Assembly (NCBI GenBank): GCA_023251275.1
Contig: JAHEZC010000097.1
Location: 1,285 to 7,941, forward strand
Reading direction: 5' to 3'
DNA length: 6,657 nt
DNA from: Parafilimonas sp.
GTDB taxonomy: Bacteria > Bacteroidota > Bacteroidia > Chitinophagales > Chitinophagaceae
The position numbers and the translations under genes were made by a program. This document shows, one piece after another, positions 6,101 to 6,657 of this stretch. The notes beneath the pieces were generated by a model, which saw only the letters and a list, made by a program, of their open reading frames with translations, made no database searches and was not told where the DNA came from. Every line of letters begins with the position of its first letter. Position 1 is the stretch's first letter.

Positions 6101-6657
6101 ATGCAACATACCAGGAACTTTTGCATCATTGCACATATAGATCATGGAAAAAGTACTTTAGCCGACCGTTTGCTTGAATTTACCCATACGATTGGTGAAC
6201 GTGATATGATGAACCAGGTGCTCGATGATATGGACCTTGAAAGGGAAAAGGGCATTACCATCAAGAGTCACGCTATACAGATGCAATATGAATTAAATGG
6301 AATTTTATATACACTAAATCTTATTGATACCCCCGGTCATGTGGATTTCAGTTATGAAGTCAGCCGGGCCCTTGCAGCATGTGAAGGCGTATTGCTGCTT
6401 GTAGATGCCACGCAGGGCATACAGGCGCAAACTATCAGCAACCTGTACCTCGCAATGGAGAATGACCTCGAAATAATTCCGGTTATCAATAAGATTGATA
6501 TGGATGGAGCCATGATACCTGAAGTAATGGACCAGATGATGGAACTCATTGGTTGCAAAGAACAGGATATTTTATTGGCAAGCGCAAAAACAGGTATTGG
6601 TATTGAAGAAATCTTAAAGGCCATCATAGATAAAATACCTGCACCCAAAGGCGATCC
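6101..6657 (+). CDS. lepA: Elongation factor 4 (LepA), N-terminal GTPase part; 3' end outside window
   Basis: The frame opens at ATG 6101 and stays open to the window edge, giving 185 residues of a protein normally about 600 long. The whole visible part is the translational GTPase domain with every G motif intact: G1 AHIDHGKS (11-18), G2 GIT with Thr53 in the [12 protein letters not shown] stretch, G3 DTPGH (76-80), G4 NKID (130-133) and G5 SAK (161-163). The combination [36 protein letters not shown] and [14 protein letters not shown] identifies LepA rather than TypA, EF-G or EF-Tu. EF4 binds ribosomes and hydrolyses GTP; it has been linked to back-translocation and to ribosome assembly and initiation. 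The start is well fixed: an in-frame TGA lies at 6083-6085, leaving only TTG at 6092 as an alternative. No Shine-Dalgarno sequence is present, which fits the near-leaderless promoter layout. Confidence 0.97.
   Translation, partial: MQHTRNFCIIAHIDHGKSTLADRLLEFTHTIGERDMMNQVLDDMDLEREKGITIKSHAIQMQYELNGILYTLNLIDTPGHVDFSYEVSRALAACEGVLLLVDATQGIQAQTISNLYLAMENDLEIIPVINKIDMDGAMIPEVMDQMMELIGCKEQDILLASAKTGIGIEEILKAIIDKIPAPKGD

Noticed and set aside
6352..6648. 98-codon minus-strand open frame
   Set aside because: It is antisense to lepA, which has all its GTPase motifs in the plus-strand frame.

Overview
The window looks like a chromosomal segment of a member of the Bacteroidota, plausibly a Chitinophagaceae-like organism. 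This is an inference from four observations: AT-rich DNA, no clear Shine-Dalgarno sequences at any start, exact matches to the Bacteroidota -7 promoter element (TAnnTTTG) ahead of three genes, and protein sequences typical of that phylum (a Bacteroidota-type GlmU-like protein, a serine hydrolase lipoprotein, LepA). I see no mobile element, CRISPR array, tRNA or rRNA.

Layout. Bases 1-889 (minus strand) hold the N-terminal 296 residues of a lipoprotein serine hydrolase of the class C beta-lactamase/S12 type; its C-terminus lies outside the window. An 86-bp divergent spacer separates it from a GlmU-like sugar nucleotidyltransferase/acyltransferase (976-2145, plus). Five degenerate 7-bp tandem units overlap that gene's stop codon, and a complete triosephosphate isomerase gene, tpiA, follows (2280-3041). 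After a 158-bp spacer with a candidate promoter come two translationally coupled genes: a Wzx/MOP-type polysaccharide flippase (3200-4513) and a GT4-type glycosyltransferase (4510-5685), joined by an ATGA overlap. Converging on the glycosyltransferase is a 90-codon minus-strand gene for a small two-helix membrane protein of unknown function (5675-5947), overlapping it tail to tail by 11 bp. The window ends in the first 185 codons of lepA (elongation factor 4), starting at 6101.

How the genes fit together. The GlmU-like protein (UDP-GlcNAc or another activated sugar), the flippase and the glycosyltransferase all fit cell-envelope polysaccharide synthesis. No polymerase, ligase or further transferases are present, so the pair looks like a small satellite glycan module set among housekeeping genes (tpiA, lepA) rather than a full capsule or O-antigen cluster.

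I did not find a clear new multi-gene system. The points most worth a second look are the unknown small membrane protein, the heptamer tandem array, the identical TAnnTTTG-N6-ATG layout at two genes (suggesting near-leaderless transcripts), and a perfect 18-bp palindrome inside the flippase gene.
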